DNA of 64,000 nucleotides from Paenibacillus luteus. Lineage in GTDB: Bacteria; Bacillota; Bacilli; Paenibacillales; Paenibacillaceae. The position numbers and the translations under genes are program-made. Below the pieces are notes generated by a model. That model made no database searches and was not told the DNA's origin. It saw only the letters and a list, made by a program, of their open reading frames with translations. The number at the start of each line of letters is the position of its first letter. The stretch's first letter is position 1. Positions 26,530 to 34,851 of this stretch are shown here, in pieces. The DNA lies in NCBI RefSeq assembly GCF_006542765.1, contig NZ_SKCD01000044.1, positions 1-64,000 of the forward strand, given 5' to 3'.

Positions 26530-27318
26530 ATGGTAGAACAAAATAGGGATGATATTGACATCGACGAGAGAAGAAAACGGATTTTGGAATTGCTCCATCG
26601 GGATGGAAAGGTAAAGGTAGCTGAATTAAGCAAATTCTTCGGCACATCAGAGGTCACTATCCGCAGTGATCTAGATGAGCTAGGTACACAGCAATTGCTG
26701 CAGCGCACGCACGGAGGCGCGATCAGCACTTACAAATCTTATTATAATATGAACTTTCAAGAACGTGCCGAAGCCAATAAAGAAGAAAAAAGAAAAATTG
26801 CGGTCGAAGCGGCTTCCCAAATTTCTGATGGTGACACCGTCATTCTCGGCTCAGGAACGACACCGCTCTATGTGATGAAAGAATTAAAGAATCACAAAAA
26901 CTTGATTATTATTACGAATTCCTTGTCAATCGCGCAGGAAGCTGGGTTTAACAGGAATGTAACTGTTGTTATTTTGCTTGGAGGAGATCTTAATTTTGAG
27001 TACCAGTTTGTTTCCGGTGATGACGCTATTGCTCAATTGTACAAATATAAGGCCGATAAGCTGATCCTCTCATCCGATGGGATAAGCTCTGAGTTTGGGA
27101 TTAGCACGTATCATCATCAGGAAGCGGAATTGTACAGACAGATGATAGCTAGAGTGGATAAGACCATTCTAGTAGCGGACTACTCCAAAATCGGCAGGGC
27201 TAATTTTTCACTTATTGCCGGTATCGATAAAATCGATTGCCTCATTACGAATGAAAATGCCAACAAGGAAGAAATCGAGGCATATAAAGAAGTGGGCATA
27301 GAGGTGCGGTTGGTTTAA
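26530..27318 (+). CDS. DeoR/GlpR-family transcriptional repressor
   Basis: A 262-residue regulator. The N-terminal winged HTH reads RRKRILELLHRDGKVKVAEL, then FGTSEVTIRSDLDELG, then RTHGGA, the classic DeoR pattern. The DeoRC sensor domain begins near residue 75 with ADGDTVILGSGTT-like ISDGDTVILGSGTT and usually binds a phosphorylated sugar. ATG 26530 follows AAGGAG; an in-frame ATG at 26512 would overlap the upstream gene's ribosome site. It lies inside the operon it probably controls, and the tandem repeat at 24895-24931 is its likely binding site. Confidence 0.9.
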   Translation: MVEQNRDDIDIDERRKRILELLHRDGKVKVAELSKFFGTSEVTIRSDLDELGTQQLLQRTHGGAISTYKSYYNMNFQERAEANKEEKRKIAVEAASQISDGDTVILGSGTTPLYVMKELKNHKNLIIITNSLSIAQEAGFNRNVTVVILLGGDLNFEYQFVSGDDAIAQLYKYKADKLILSSDGISSEFGISTYHHQEAELYRQMIARVDKTILVADYSKIGRANFSLIAGIDKIDCLITNENANKEEIEAYKEVGIEVRLV

Positions 27319-27350
27319 TGGTTGGTTTAATCATTCTATAGAAGCTGGTG

Positions 27351-28493
27351 ATGACGGTGAAAATTGGATTGGTAAAGGAAATTAAAAACAACGAGAATCG
27401 GGTGGCGCTTACACCGGGCGGGGTAAAAGAATTAATAGGCCAAGGGCATCAAATATTTGTAGAGAAGAATGCGGGCCTAGGCAGCGGATTTGACGATGCA
27501 CAGTATTTGGATGCTGGAGGAATGGTGCTAGAGGATAAGCGTGAGCTATTCAACAAGTCAGATATGATTGTTAAGGTGAAGGAGCCTATAGCATCGGAGT
27601 ATGAGCTTTTCAAACCCGGGCAAGCGCTTTTTGCCTACTTGCATTTATCCGCGGAACTTTCCTTGAGCAAAATGTTGATTGAAAAAAAGATTTCAGGCAT
27701 AGCGTTTGAAACGGTGCAGCTCGGTAATGGGCAGTTGCCTCTGCTTGCTCCAATGAGCGAGGTTGCCGGCAGAATGTCGGTTCAGATCGGCGCCACAATG
27801 CTTCAAAAATACAATGGCGGCATGGGGATTTTATTAGGCGGGGTTCCGGGGGTAAGCAGCGCAGAAGTCGTGATCGTCGGCGGCGGGGTTGTGGGTACGA
27901 ATGCCGCTAAGATGGCCATTGGGCTCGGTGCCAAGGTCACCATTCTGGACGTGGATAAAAATAGGCTTGTTTATCTCGATGATATTTTCAGAGGGCAAAT
28001 TACGACTCTCATATGCAATGAATACAACGTAGCTCAAGCCGTTAAGCAAGCGGATTTGCTCATCGGTGCGGTTCTCATTCCTGGGGCGAAAGCGCCTAAA
28101 ATCGTGAAGGAAGACATGGTAAAGACGATGAAAAAAGGATCCGTCATCGTAGATGTAGCGATTGACCAGGGCGGATCGATCGAGACGATTGATCGGGTTA
28201 CGACACATGACGATCCGTATTATGAGAAATACGGGGTGGTCCATTACTCGGTCGCCAACATGCCAGGGGCCGTTCCGAGGACATCTACCTTTGCGCTTGA
28301 AGCAGCCATGCTGCCATATCTTGTGAAGCTTGCGAACAAAGGGATAGAGCAAGCATTGACAGAGTATACAGATTTGCGACTTGGCTTAAATACTTACGAC
28401 GGCGCGGTGACTTGCAAACCAGTGGCTATAAGCCTTGGAGTTGACTATACTGACCCAATGGCGTGTATCGGTATGAAAAGCGCTTCCGTTTGA
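27351..28493 (+). CDS. ald: Alanine dehydrogenase
   Basis: A 380-residue NAD-dependent L-alanine dehydrogenase (L-alanine + NAD + water gives pyruvate, ammonia and NADH). It starts with KIGLVKEIKNNENRVALTPGG, has the catalytic Lys in VKVKEP near residue 74 and His in YLHLSAE near 95, the Rossmann loop VIVGGGVVGTNAAKMA around 172, and the conserved NMPGAVPRTST near 300. Start ATG 27351; the preceding AAGCTGGTG is only a weak ribosome site. Placed after an aminotransferase it would recycle alanine to pyruvate and release ammonia. Confidence 0.93.
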   Translation: MTVKIGLVKEIKNNENRVALTPGGVKELIGQGHQIFVEKNAGLGSGFDDAQYLDAGGMVLEDKRELFNKSDMIVKVKEPIASEYELFKPGQALFAYLHLSAELSLSKMLIEKKISGIAFETVQLGNGQLPLLAPMSEVAGRMSVQIGATMLQKYNGGMGILLGGVPGVSSAEVVIVGGGVVGTNAAKMAIGLGAKVTILDVDKNRLVYLDDIFRGQITTLICNEYNVAQAVKQADLLIGAVLIPGAKAPKIVKEDMVKTMKKGSVIVDVAIDQGGSIETIDRVTTHDDPYYEKYGVVHYSVANMPGAVPRTSTFALEAAMLPYLVKLANKGIEQALTEYTDLRLGLNTYDGAVTCKPVAISLGVDYTDPMACIGMKSASV

Positions 28494-28506
28494 GAGGGGT
28501 TTGATG

Positions 28507-29982
28507 ATGTCGAGCGAGGATAAAAGGGTGTATCAGGAATGCCTAATAGGAATGGATATCGGTACATCTGCCGTAAAAGGGGTACTGATCTCTGCAAGTG
28601 GATCCGTCGTTTCAAGAGAGCGGATCGAAACTCAAACGCAAGTGTTCAAGGATGGACGTATCGAGTTTGACGCTGATCTATTGTTCCGTTTGACTAGCGA
28701 TGTCATTCGTAGGCTGGTCAAAGCATTGCCCGAGGGGGCATGCGTTACCGGACTAAGCATAGCGTCGGCCAGCGGAAATACTATGCTTGTAAATGCTCAA
28801 GGGAAGCCTATGCTTCCGGCGTTCAGTTGGATGGACGAACGCGTAACGAATGAAATGGAATCGACGTTCGGGGATATGGAAGCAAGCGAGGTTCACGACT
28901 TAATCGGTTGGCCGCTGCTAAAAACTTTTCCGCTTGCTCACCTATCCTGGTTGAACATACACGAGCCGGACCTGTTGAGAAGCGCGGCAAAAGTTTGTAT
29001 GAGCACAGATTATTTGAACTACAAGTTAACGGGCGCATGGGCAATGGACAGCTCCACGGCCAGCACCTTCTATCTTCAGGATCAGAAAGCGATGGAGTGG
29101 CATCTTCCTTTTTTACGGAAATTAGAAATTCCCGAGGAGAAGCTGCCGCGTTTGTTAGCTCCGGGATCGGTTCTGGGCTTTATTACGGCGGAAGCTGCTG
29201 TGGAGACTGGGCTTCCGCTTGGAATGCCTGTGACCGTTGGTTCTTTCGACCACCCGAGTGCCGCAAGAGGGGCGGGGGTACTGGATGAAGGACAACTTCT
29301 CCTATCCTGCGGCACCTCATGGGTAGGCTTTACGCCAATAAAGGATCGGCAAAGCGCGATTGATCTTAAGCTGTTGGTCGATCCCTTCCTTCAGCCCAAT
29401 GGACCGTGGGGCGCGATGTTTTCACTTCCTGCAATCGCCACTTTGGTGGATAAATACATCTGCGATTATATTTCCGGCGCTCCAGACAGATACCTTACGT
29501 TTAATGAGCTTGCCAGCGCAGCTAATCCTGGTGCGAGCGGACTTCGCATAAACCCCATGTGGAGAGGAGAGCTCGGCGGTTGGGATAAGTTCGCGAAGAC
29601 AGATATCGCAAGAGCGCTAATGGAAGGAACGGCATATCTGTTAAAAATGCATATCGACCAATTGGATGCGGCCGGAATATGTTTTCAATCCGTAACGATG
29701 GTTGGCGGGCCTTCAGAGACGCTCCCGTGGCCGCAAATCGTAGCGGATGTTCTCGGAAAAGAAGTAAGCGTTATCAATGGGGCCTGCGCGGGGGCTGCAG
29801 GGGCAGCCATTATGGCAGGTATCGGAGCGGGGCTATATTCGGATGAAAGAGGAGCATTCCTAGAGGCAGATTTCCAAAAGCTTGTTAGGAAGCCGGATGT
29901 AGCAGCGCATGAGGTTTATAAACGAGAATATCGGAAGTTTACCAGCGAATTGATTACGAAAAATGGGGGTTTGTCGCAATGA
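28507..29982 (+). CDS. FGGY-family carbohydrate kinase
   Basis: A 491-residue kinase of the xylulokinase/gluconokinase type. It has the phosphate-1 loop GMDIGTSAVKG near residue 14, the catalytic Asp region in SWMDERV near 108, LSCGTSWVGF near 262, and the C-terminal FGGY adenosine region GGPSETLPWPQIVADVLGKEV near 400. ATG 28507 lies 7 bases after AGAGGGG; ATG 28504 is also possible. The gene starts 13 bases after ald and overlaps the next by 4 bases (ATGA), so it is translationally coupled. The substrate is probably a keto-sugar made by the isomerase-like protein at 31040. Confidence 0.88.
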   Translation: MSSEDKRVYQECLIGMDIGTSAVKGVLISASGSVVSRERIETQTQVFKDGRIEFDADLLFRLTSDVIRRLVKALPEGACVTGLSIASASGNTMLVNAQGKPMLPAFSWMDERVTNEMESTFGDMEASEVHDLIGWPLLKTFPLAHLSWLNIHEPDLLRSAAKVCMSTDYLNYKLTGAWAMDSSTASTFYLQDQKAMEWHLPFLRKLEIPEEKLPRLLAPGSVLGFITAEAAVETGLPLGMPVTVGSFDHPSAARGAGVLDEGQLLLSCGTSWVGFTPIKDRQSAIDLKLLVDPFLQPNGPWGAMFSLPAIATLVDKYICDYISGAPDRYLTFNELASAANPGASGLRINPMWRGELGGWDKFAKTDIARALMEGTAYLLKMHIDQLDAAGICFQSVTMVGGPSETLPWPQIVADVLGKEVSVINGACAGAAGAAIMAGIGAGLYSDERGAFLEADFQKLVRKPDVAAHEVYKREYRKFTSELITKNGGLSQ

Positions 29983-31052
29983 GTTTATTTCAGATGAAGG
30001 AAGTTGACAAAGTCTATTATGATACCAAGCTTAAAGAGTTTTTGCCCGACAAAATCATTGATATCCATACACATGTCTGGCTTGACAGCATTCGTATCCA
30101 AACCGCAAAAGCGCCCGTGAGAGCGGTTACTTGGCCGTCCTTGGTTGCTGGACAAAACCCGATCGAGGATCTATACGAGACTTATCGGCTAATGTTTCCA
30201 GGCAAGCAGGTTACTCCGCTCATCTTCTCGCAAGTGAGTTTGAACTACGATATTGAAGCCGGCAATGAATATATCAGGGAGTGCGCTGAGAAGCACAGCC
30301 TTCCTTCCCTGATGGTCACAAAGCCTGGAATGAGCGCCTCGGACTTTGAAGATGGGATTGATAGGGGCGGATTTCTGGGCTGCAAAGTGTATTTGAATTT
30401 TGCCGATTCCTATATCCCCGAGAAAGAAATAAGAGTTTTCGATTTCTTGCCTCATCATCACTTGGAGATTTTGAACAAGCGCGGTTGGGCCGCGATGCTG
30501 CATATCCCGCGAGACGGCAGATTGAAAGACCCCGTTAATCTCGCGCAATTATTGGAGATTGAAAGAAAATATCCGTCAGTCAAGCTGATTGTCGCCCATG
30601 TCGGCAGAGCATACTGCCCTGAGGATATTGGGGACGCATTCGAAGTTCTTGCTGAGACGAAAAATATGGTATTCGATATTAGTGCCAATACGAACGATTA
30701 TGTATTCCAACAGTTGATTAAAGCGGTAGGTCCCAAACGCATTCTTTTCGGAAGCGATCTGCCTATTCTACGAATGAGAACTAGACGAATCTGCCAAGAC
30801 GGAAACTATGTAAATTTAGTTCCAAAGGGATTATACGGGGATGTATCTGACGACAAACATATGCGCGAGGTGGAGAACGAGGAGGCGGAATCGCTAACGT
30901 TCTTCATGTATGAAGAAATCGATGCGTTTAGGTTGGCCGCGCAAGCGGAGGGTTTAAAGAAGGAGGACATTGAAGACGTATTTTACAATAATGCTTACGC
31001 AATGATCAATAGTATCGATAAGAAGAGGGAGAATATCGGATGGAGAAACTAA
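29979..31052 (+). CDS. Amidohydrolase-2-family metal-dependent TIM-barrel hydrolase
   Basis: A 357-residue protein of the amidohydrolase-related (PF04909-type) superfamily. Metal ligands are visible: IDIHTHVW (HxH, ~residue 29), IVAHVGRAY (His, ~205) and FGSDLP (Asp, ~258). Relatives include lactonases such as the 2-pyrone-4,6-dicarboxylate and sugar-lactone hydrolases, decarboxylases and isomerases. It overlaps the kinase by 4 bases and the next gene by 13, so it belongs firmly to the unit. It could open a lactone produced by the Gfo/Idh dehydrogenase at 33448. Confidence 0.78.
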   Translation: MSLFQMKEVDKVYYDTKLKEFLPDKIIDIHTHVWLDSIRIQTAKAPVRAVTWPSLVAGQNPIEDLYETYRLMFPGKQVTPLIFSQVSLNYDIEAGNEYIRECAEKHSLPSLMVTKPGMSASDFEDGIDRGGFLGCKVYLNFADSYIPEKEIRVFDFLPHHHLEILNKRGWAAMLHIPRDGRLKDPVNLAQLLEIERKYPSVKLIVAHVGRAYCPEDIGDAFEVLAETKNMVFDISANTNDYVFQQLIKAVGPKRILFGSDLPILRMRTRRICQDGNYVNLVPKGLYGDVSDDKHMREVENEEAESLTFFMYEEIDAFRLAAQAEGLKKEDIEDVFYNNAYAMINSIDKKRENIGWRN

Positions 31053-32431
31053 AAATCGGATTGTTGCCCTTGTACATTAAATTATACGACGATCACTGGC
31101 CGGAGATTAGAGAAAGAGCAGATTCTTTCCATCATACGATTGCAAGCGAGCTTCAAAGGAAAGGGATGGACGTGGTTTCCGTTCGGCTATGCCGAATTAA
31201 GGCGGAATTCGAGGAGGCTATTCAGATCTTCGAGGAAGAAGGGGTTGATGCTGTCGTAACCTTACATCTGGCCTATTCTCCTTCTCTTGAATCTGCAAGC
31301 CTCTTAGCGGCTACAGAGCTTCCGATCGTAATCCTTGATACGACTCCGACATATGATTTGAGTCCGCTGCAACTGCCGGATGAAATTATGTATAATCACG
31401 GCATACACGGCGTGCAAGACCTGTGCAATCTCTTGCTGCGCAGCGGGAAGGAGTTTCAGATCGAAGCTGGGCATTGGTCCCAGTCCAATGTGCTGGATCG
31501 GGTAATGGATGGCGTGAAAGCCGCAAAAATGACAAAACGAATGAAGACAGCGAGAGTGGGAAGACTGGGACGCCAATTCGATGGCATGGGAGATTTCCAA
31601 GTGCCGACGGATATTCTGCAATCTACCATTGGCATGGAGACTTTCGAATTTGAGCTTACCGATGGCAAAACGAGGTTTGAAGCGGTAACAGACGTACAGA
31701 TTGAAGAAGAGATGAGAATGGACCAAGAGCGATTTAAGTCAACTAGCTTAGACCCAGGGATTTACAAGCAATCGACGGAAGCATGTTTAATGGTAAGAAG
31801 TTTAGTGGAGAAACACCAATTAACGGCGTTTACGATAAATTTTATGGAGATAACGAAGCAGTCGGGTCTTCCCTGCATGCCGTTCATGGAAGCAAGCAAA
31901 GCGATGGAAAAGGGGATAGGTTATGCAGGAGAAGGCGATGTCCTTACCGCTGCTTTAGTGGGTGCGCTGCTTTCCGTATATCCGGATACCTCATTTGCAG
32001 AGATGTTTTGTCCAGACTGGCAAAACAACCGCATCTTAGTCAGCCACATGGGGGAGATGAATATACGCATCGCGGCAGAGAAGATGACGCTTCAAGAAAA
32101 GGCATTTCCTTTTACTGACGCGGGAAATCCTGTCGTCGCTTATGGTAGATTCCGTGGCGGCAAAGCCGTCTATGTCAGTTTGGCACCGGGGAAGGACAAC
32201 ACCTATTCCATGATTTTATCGCCTGTGGAGATGTTAGAGGTGCTAGGCGAGGATCGGATGCCCGAGGCGATTCGCGGCTGGTTCGAGCCTAATATGCCGG
32301 TATCTGATTTCTTGGCCTCATTCAGCAAACATGGCGGTACTCACCATGGCGTTATCGTGTATGGCGATGTTGGGAACGTATTGGAACGATTTGGCGAGAA
32401 CATGGGCTGGAAAGTCGTTAACATCGGATAG
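31040..32431 (+). CDS. L-fucose/L-arabinose isomerase-like protein
   Basis: A 463-residue protein resembling the FucI/AraA superfamily. It opens with the family form KIGLLPLYIKLYD, has the N-terminal sensing region DAVVTLHLAYSPS, and later FMEITKQSGLPCMPFMEAS and GYAGEGDVLTAAL, the last being a hallmark around the metal/substrate site (GEGD). True AraA or FucI identity is not supported; many such relatives isomerise other aldoses. It begins 13 bases inside the amidohydrolase gene. It probably converts an aldose to a ketose for the FGGY kinase. Confidence 0.78.
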   Translation: MEKLKIGLLPLYIKLYDDHWPEIRERADSFHHTIASELQRKGMDVVSVRLCRIKAEFEEAIQIFEEEGVDAVVTLHLAYSPSLESASLLAATELPIVILDTTPTYDLSPLQLPDEIMYNHGIHGVQDLCNLLLRSGKEFQIEAGHWSQSNVLDRVMDGVKAAKMTKRMKTARVGRLGRQFDGMGDFQVPTDILQSTIGMETFEFELTDGKTRFEAVTDVQIEEEMRMDQERFKSTSLDPGIYKQSTEACLMVRSLVEKHQLTAFTINFMEITKQSGLPCMPFMEASKAMEKGIGYAGEGDVLTAALVGALLSVYPDTSFAEMFCPDWQNNRILVSHMGEMNIRIAAEKMTLQEKAFPFTDAGNPVVAYGRFRGGKAVYVSLAPGKDNTYSMILSPVEMLEVLGEDRMPEAIRGWFEPNMPVSDFLASFSKHGGTHHGVIVYGDVGNVLERFGENMGWKVVNIG

Positions 32432-32505
32432 CCCGGAGGGAATACTAAGCGGTAGCCAGTGATCCTTGCATAATGAAATGACTAAATGAACGAAGGAGTA
32501 AAACG

Positions 32506-33399
32506 ATGAAACTACTTACTTTCAAAACGGGACAACAATATAAGCTTGGCATTCGGACGGACAAAGGGGTTTTGGACGTTGCATCGGCTGCGAAGCAATT
32601 CGGTGCACAAGTACCGTCATCGATTCATGAGGTGATCGAGCAAGGAACGCCGGCGATCAACGCGCTGCAAGCCTTGGAGGAGCAAGCTTTATCTGCGAAC
32701 TTGTCATCTTGTTGGTTGAACGAAGCCGACCTTCAGCTAGGGCCTTGTGTCACAAATCCAGGGAAAATCATTTGCGTAGGTTTGAACTATCGCAAGCATG
32801 CAGAGGAAACGAATTTGCCGGTACCCGAATATCCGATCCTATTCAATAAATTTAACAATACCTTATCAGGGAACAAGGAGGATGTTTTCCTTCCTAGAGC
32901 TTCCCAAAAAGTCGACTATGAAGCCGAATTGGTCATTGTTATCGGGAAAAAAGCGAAATATGTACTTAAAGAAGAAGCACTGAATTATGTGTTCGGATAT
33001 TGCAACGTAAACGATTTGTCTGCTCGCGATTTGCAGTTGCGGACGCCGCAATGGTTGCTTGGCAAGACTTGTGATGGATTTTCACCGCTCGGGCCTTATT
33101 TAGTTACAGCCGACGAGGTGGGGAATCCAAATGATTTAACGATCAAGTCGATCGTTAATGGCGAGGTGCGCCAGGAGTCTAATACGAGTGACATGATCTT
33201 TTACTGCGACGAAATTGTCAGCTACATTTCGCAGCATTTTACCCTATCGCCAGGAGATATCATTCTTACCGGAACGCCAGAAGGCGTCGTGATGGGCTAT
33301 CCGCCAGAGCGGCAAATTTATTTGAAGGACGGAGACGTCGTAACGATTGAAATTGAGAAGCTCGGAGCATTAACCAATCGTCTCGTGGCAGAGCAATAA
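32506..33399 (+). CDS. Fumarylacetoacetate hydrolase (FAH)-family protein
   Basis: A 297-residue protein. The FAH core reads CVGLNYRKHAEE near residue 90, the metal ligands lie in VDYEAELVIVIGKKAK near 140, and GYCNVNDLSARDLQ, GKTCDGFSPLGPY and ILTGTPEGVVMG complete the family signature. Members hydrolyse C-C bonds of diketo acids, decarboxylate, isomerise or dehydrate keto acids such as 2-keto-3-deoxy-sugar acids. GAAGGAG precedes the start. In this unit it may act on a 2,4-diketo or 2-keto-3-deoxy acid at the end of the path. Confidence 0.88.
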   Translation: MKLLTFKTGQQYKLGIRTDKGVLDVASAAKQFGAQVPSSIHEVIEQGTPAINALQALEEQALSANLSSCWLNEADLQLGPCVTNPGKIICVGLNYRKHAEETNLPVPEYPILFNKFNNTLSGNKEDVFLPRASQKVDYEAELVIVIGKKAKYVLKEEALNYVFGYCNVNDLSARDLQLRTPQWLLGKTCDGFSPLGPYLVTADEVGNPNDLTIKSIVNGEVRQESNTSDMIFYCDEIVSYISQHFTLSPGDIILTGTPEGVVMGYPPERQIYLKDGDVVTIEIEKLGALTNRLVAEQ

Positions 33400-33447
33400 T
33401 CACTTTATCAAGCGATTTCATATTACAAATCTTGAGGAGGGGTTTAG

Positions 33448-34626
33448 GTGAGCAAAGTGGTTCGGCTTGCGGTTGTTGGCGGGCAAAGAGGGGCAGCATT
33501 CGGTAATGCGCTTAGCAGCTTGTTAGGGAAGGCGGAATTGACGGCGGTATGCGATTTAAATTCGGACGTGTTGAAGGGGTGGAAAGAGAGGTTTCCGGGT
33601 ATAACCACCTACACAAGCTACGAGAGATTGTTAGAAAGCTCCGAGGTCGATGCAGTATTCCTTGCAACACCGATGTTGATTCATGCAAGACAGGCCGTGC
33701 TTGCGCTTAAAGCGGGAAAACATGTGCTAAGTGAAGTAATCGGTTCGCATACCATAGAAGAAAGTTGGGAGTTAATTGAAGCGGTCAAGGAAACAGGCCT
33801 GACTTATATGATGGCGGAAAATTACTGTTATACCCGTGAAAATATGATGGTCCAGCATATGGCCGGCGCTGGGGCTTTTGGGGAAATTACGTATGCGGAG
33901 TGCGGTTACATTCACGATATAAGAGAGCTAATGCATGGCAGCGACAGCAGCTTGACCTGGCGGGGAGACTACATTCGAGATTTTAATGGTAGTACCTATC
34001 CGACCCATTCACTCGGGCCGATCGCAAAGTGGCTCGGGATTAATAAGGAGGGTGGTGACGCGTTTGAAGAGCTCATTACCGTTAACTCCAAAAGTCGGTC
34101 ATCCTCCAAATATTTTTTGGAGCATTTCGGCCCAGAACACTCAGGCTCGCAAGTTGGTTATTGGAATCAAGGGGACAGCTCTAGTACTCTTATTCGCACC
34201 AAGAATGGCGTCCTGATCTCACTTCGCGTCGATATACAGTCAGCCCGTCCGCACAACATGAACCACTACGGACTGCAAGGCACGGAAGGCTCCTATTTAG
34301 CGCCACGGTTTGGTGGGGAAGACCCACTTGTATGGTTAGAGAAGGATCAAATGGCTGGGCAACATCCAGAATGGAAATCTTTATGGGCCTACGAGCAGCA
34401 GTGGGAACATCCTAACTGGAAGCAATGGTCGGAACAAGCCCTTAATACGGGTCATGGTGGAGGAGATTTCTTCGTTATGCATGAGTTTGTCACTGCTATT
34501 CTGGAGAACAGAAAGCCAGCGATAGACGTGTATGATGCGGTGACATGGAGCTCGGTATTCCCGCTATCTATACAATCCGTTGCTAGCGGCTTGCCAGTGA
34601 AGTTTATTGATTTTTTTAAGGGGTAA
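33448..34626 (+). CDS. Gfo/Idh/MocA-family oxidoreductase
   Basis: A 392-residue NAD(P)-dependent dehydrogenase. The Rossmann start is VVGGQRGAAFGNAL, followed by AVCDLNSD. The usual EKP motif with the catalytic Lys reads LSEVIG here, so that Lys is absent, as in a known subset of the family that uses other residues. The C-terminal domain includes YAECGYIHD and GGGDFFVMHEFV. GTG 33448 follows GAGGAGGG by 6 bases. It is the last gene of the unit and is followed by a terminator. Probable role: oxidation of a sugar or cyclitol hydroxyl. Confidence 0.85.
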   Translation: MSKVVRLAVVGGQRGAAFGNALSSLLGKAELTAVCDLNSDVLKGWKERFPGITTYTSYERLLESSEVDAVFLATPMLIHARQAVLALKAGKHVLSEVIGSHTIEESWELIEAVKETGLTYMMAENYCYTRENMMVQHMAGAGAFGEITYAECGYIHDIRELMHGSDSSLTWRGDYIRDFNGSTYPTHSLGPIAKWLGINKEGGDAFEELITVNSKSRSSSKYFLEHFGPEHSGSQVGYWNQGDSSSTLIRTKNGVLISLRVDIQSARPHNMNHYGLQGTEGSYLAPRFGGEDPLVWLEKDQMAGQHPEWKSLWAYEQQWEHPNWKQWSEQALNTGHGGGDFFVMHEFVTAILENRKPAIDVYDAVTWSSVFPLSIQSVASGLPVKFIDFFKG

Positions 34627-34688
34627 CAGGAAAAGGACGGTTTCTTAAGATGCTTTATGAATCTTAAAATCTATTATTTTACAAAAAC

Positions 34689-34731
34689 AAAAGTGTTGGT
34701 ATAGGAATAAGCTTCCTACATCAACACTTTT
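34689..34731 (+). terminator. Terminator of the aminotransferase/DeoR unit
   Basis: AAAAGTGTTG pairs with CAACACTTTT, and the inner TAGGAA with TTCCTA, a long two-part stem. It works in both directions in principle. Confidence 0.85.
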
Positions 34732-34735
34732 CACT

Positions 34736-34764
34736 TTGACCATGATTTTTTTATCTTATTATAA
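34736..34764 (+). promoter_or_regulatory. Promoter of the two-component system genes
   Basis: A -35 element TTGACC (34736-34741) and a -10 element TTATAA (34759-34764) with a 17-base spacer, about 88 bases before the sensor kinase start. Confidence 0.5.
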
Positions 34765-34851
34765 GATTGCCTCCATTTCGTGGGGATGATATATTGGGGG
34801 AAATTGGTGAGACTCAGGTTACAATTCCCATTAGATCAGGGAGGGAGTTCG

